DNA of 64,000 nt, from contig CAIJYD010000078.1 in assembly GCA_903824785.1 (NCBI GenBank), forward strand, positions 304,611-368,610. Direction: 5' to 3'. The notes under the pieces were generated by a model that was not told where the DNA came from, did not search any database, and saw only the letters and a program-made list of their open reading frames with translations. This document shows positions 62,357 through 64,000 of the stretch, one piece after another (position 1 is the first letter of the stretch; every line of letters starts with the position of its first letter). Origin of the DNA: an uncultured Bacteroidota bacterium. Lineage in GTDB: Bacteria > Bacteroidota > Bacteroidia > Bacteroidales > VadinHA17. The position numbers were made by a program, and so were the translations under genes.

Positions 62357-63619
62357 ATGAAAAACCTTATTAAATTATTGCTACTGCTAACAGTCGTCAG
62401 TTTTATTCTCATTTCCTGTGAAGGGCCAATGGGACCTGCCGGAAATGACGGACTTAATGGTGCAGATGGAAAAGATGCAAATACTGCCTGCTTAAAATGC
62501 CACACCATGGCAAATTCAGAGACAAAATTGGCCGAATACCATTTGTCTAAACATTTTGTTGGTACAACCAGTGCGCGTAATACCAAGTATTGTGCAAGGT
62601 GCCACACCAACGAAGGATTTCTTGAGATTACCGGAGCAGGAAAATTTGTCGTATCAAACGACATTCCTAATGCAACAAGGATTACCTGTGTAACGTGCCA
62701 CAAGCATACCGGATTTGATTTTTCTGTTGACACCCTTTCACAGATCCTGCGCACAACAACACCTATTTATTTAAACTACAGAAAAAATCTTACAACAACT
62801 GATTTTGGTAAAACAAATAATTTATGTGTAACCTGTCATCAGATTCGCGGTATTACTTCAGATAAATATACCGATGCAACTGTAACCCCGAATGTTGTCC
62901 GGACTTATAATCAACTCCCTTACTTTCCTCTTGACAACACTTTAGAAGCTACTACAGTTAAATTTCAGGTCGGACGTAATTTTTCTGTTCATGATGGAAA
63001 CCAGTCAAATCTATTTTCAGGCATAAACGGTTATGAATATGCTGGAAAAACATATACCAGAACATGGAAACATTCAGCATTCAAATGTACCGATTGCCAC
63101 ATGAATCAGTATAATGCCACCACCAAAACCGGAGGCCACTCGCTGATTGTTAACAAAGACGCCTGTACTACCTGCCATAGTGGTTCTGATAAGCTTACTC
63201 CGATTCAGACTACCATTGAGGCTAAAAGAATTGAATTAGCTGAACTGCTTACCACCAGAAAAGTATTCAAGAAAACTACCAATAGTTCCGGTGTTGTATC
63301 TTATGCAGCATTGCCAAGCCACGATTTTCTTGGAACTCTTTTCCCAACAACAAATACTGCTCCAACAACTTATGCTACAGCTCTTGCCAGTGCAAACACT
63401 GTAGATCCAAAAACAGGTCTGGTTGTTTATGCCAATAATGTTACTATGGCCACCGATGCTGATTGGGCAAATAGAATCGGCCGTGAGTGGAGATACGGAG
63501 AACTGGGCGCAGCATATAATTACGCTTACATTAACAGTGAATTATCAAAAGGTGTACATAATCCTACTTATGCTTTACAGCTTTTACAGAATTCTATTGA
63601 CTGGTTAAAAGCAAATTAA
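62357..63619 (+). CDS. Six-haem cytochrome c lipoprotein with short collagen-like N-terminal stretch
   Basis: Lipobox ILISC, GPMGPAGNDGLNGADGKDA, six CxxCH: CLKCH, CARCH, CVTCH, CVTCH, CTDCH, CTTCH. Confidence 0.9.
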   Translation: MKNLIKLLLLLTVVSFILISCEGPMGPAGNDGLNGADGKDANTACLKCHTMANSETKLAEYHLSKHFVGTTSARNTKYCARCHTNEGFLEITGAGKFVVSNDIPNATRITCVTCHKHTGFDFSVDTLSQILRTTTPIYLNYRKNLTTTDFGKTNNLCVTCHQIRGITSDKYTDATVTPNVVRTYNQLPYFPLDNTLEATTVKFQVGRNFSVHDGNQSNLFSGINGYEYAGKTYTRTWKHSAFKCTDCHMNQYNATTKTGGHSLIVNKDACTTCHSGSDKLTPIQTTIEAKRIELAELLTTRKVFKKTTNSSGVVSYAALPSHDFLGTLFPTTNTAPTTYATALASANTVDPKTGLVVYANNVTMATDADWANRIGREWRYGELGAAYNYAYINSELSKGVHNPTYALQLLQNSIDWLKAN

Positions 63620-63654
63620 CCATCAGAATATAAATAAAACTGATTTTTTCAGGG

Positions 63655-63687
63655 GAGGCTGTCGGAAATGACAGCCTCTTTTTTTTA
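63655..63687 (+). terminator. Rho-independent terminator downstream of the cytochrome gene
   Basis: GAGGCTGTC-GGAAAT-GACAGCCTC then TTTTTTTT. Confidence 0.9.
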
Positions 63688-64000
63688 CCCTCAGCTGAAG
63701 AAGCCCTTAGAAATAAATCATTACGAAATCTGCCGCCTGGCAACAGATAGCTCACTACTATACTTAACCGGAAATAAATCTCAGCCTATATAAAATAAAA
63801 TGAGTGTCGGGAATCAATAATAATCTCGAAACAAGTGATTATAAGACTCCTCGCTAACGCTGCTAATGACAACATTTTCTAACTTACACACTATGAGCTT
63901 TTAATCAATGTCGTCATGAGAGAGGGAGATCCCTCTTTCATTCGCCCATATTGGTATAGAGGTTGACTTAAAATGAGGACGGCGAATGAATTCGGGATGA

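Overview
The window is a Bacteroidota (probably Bacteroidales-type) chromosome segment, and most of it is ordinary core genome. It opens with the tail of the ribosomal-protein operon (secY-map-infA-rpmJ-rpsM-rpsK-rpsD-rpoA-rplQ) and eno. These are followed by tandem kup paralogs, grpE-dnaJ, a NatAB-like ABC exporter with a response regulator, an aspA-like lyase plus hydF, an MBOAT/SGNH fusion, parAB, cydAB, hsp20, a flavodiiron protein, psd/cdsA/ftsH/rsfS, birA, pyrE, coaD, lon and rpmE2. The right part holds a ccsBA-type cytochrome biogenesis protein, a Crp/Fnr regulator and a six-haem cytochrome. The most notable accessory feature is a compact integrated element of about 4.2 kb in tRNA-His (about 52642-56828). 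It has 13-bp direct repeats of the tRNA 3' end, repeated candidate integrase arm sites (TTCTAAC), a tyrosine integrase, an HTH_17/excisionase-like protein, a Rep_trans-like replication initiator, a small lipoprotein, and a putative origin region with a four-run G-quadruplex motif and hairpins. Other leads are a shared TGCCA-N3-TGTC motif upstream of hsp20 (two copies) and grpE, a 38-aa membrane ORF downstream of cydAB, a HEPN-MNT pair whose MNT has an in-frame stop in its catalytic motif, a toxin-antitoxin pair between aspA-like and hydF, gene remnants (ZIP permease, glycoside hydrolase), and an FNR-like box between the Crp/Fnr gene and the multihaem cytochrome. All calls come from reading the sequence and the supplied ORFs. 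No database searches were run.
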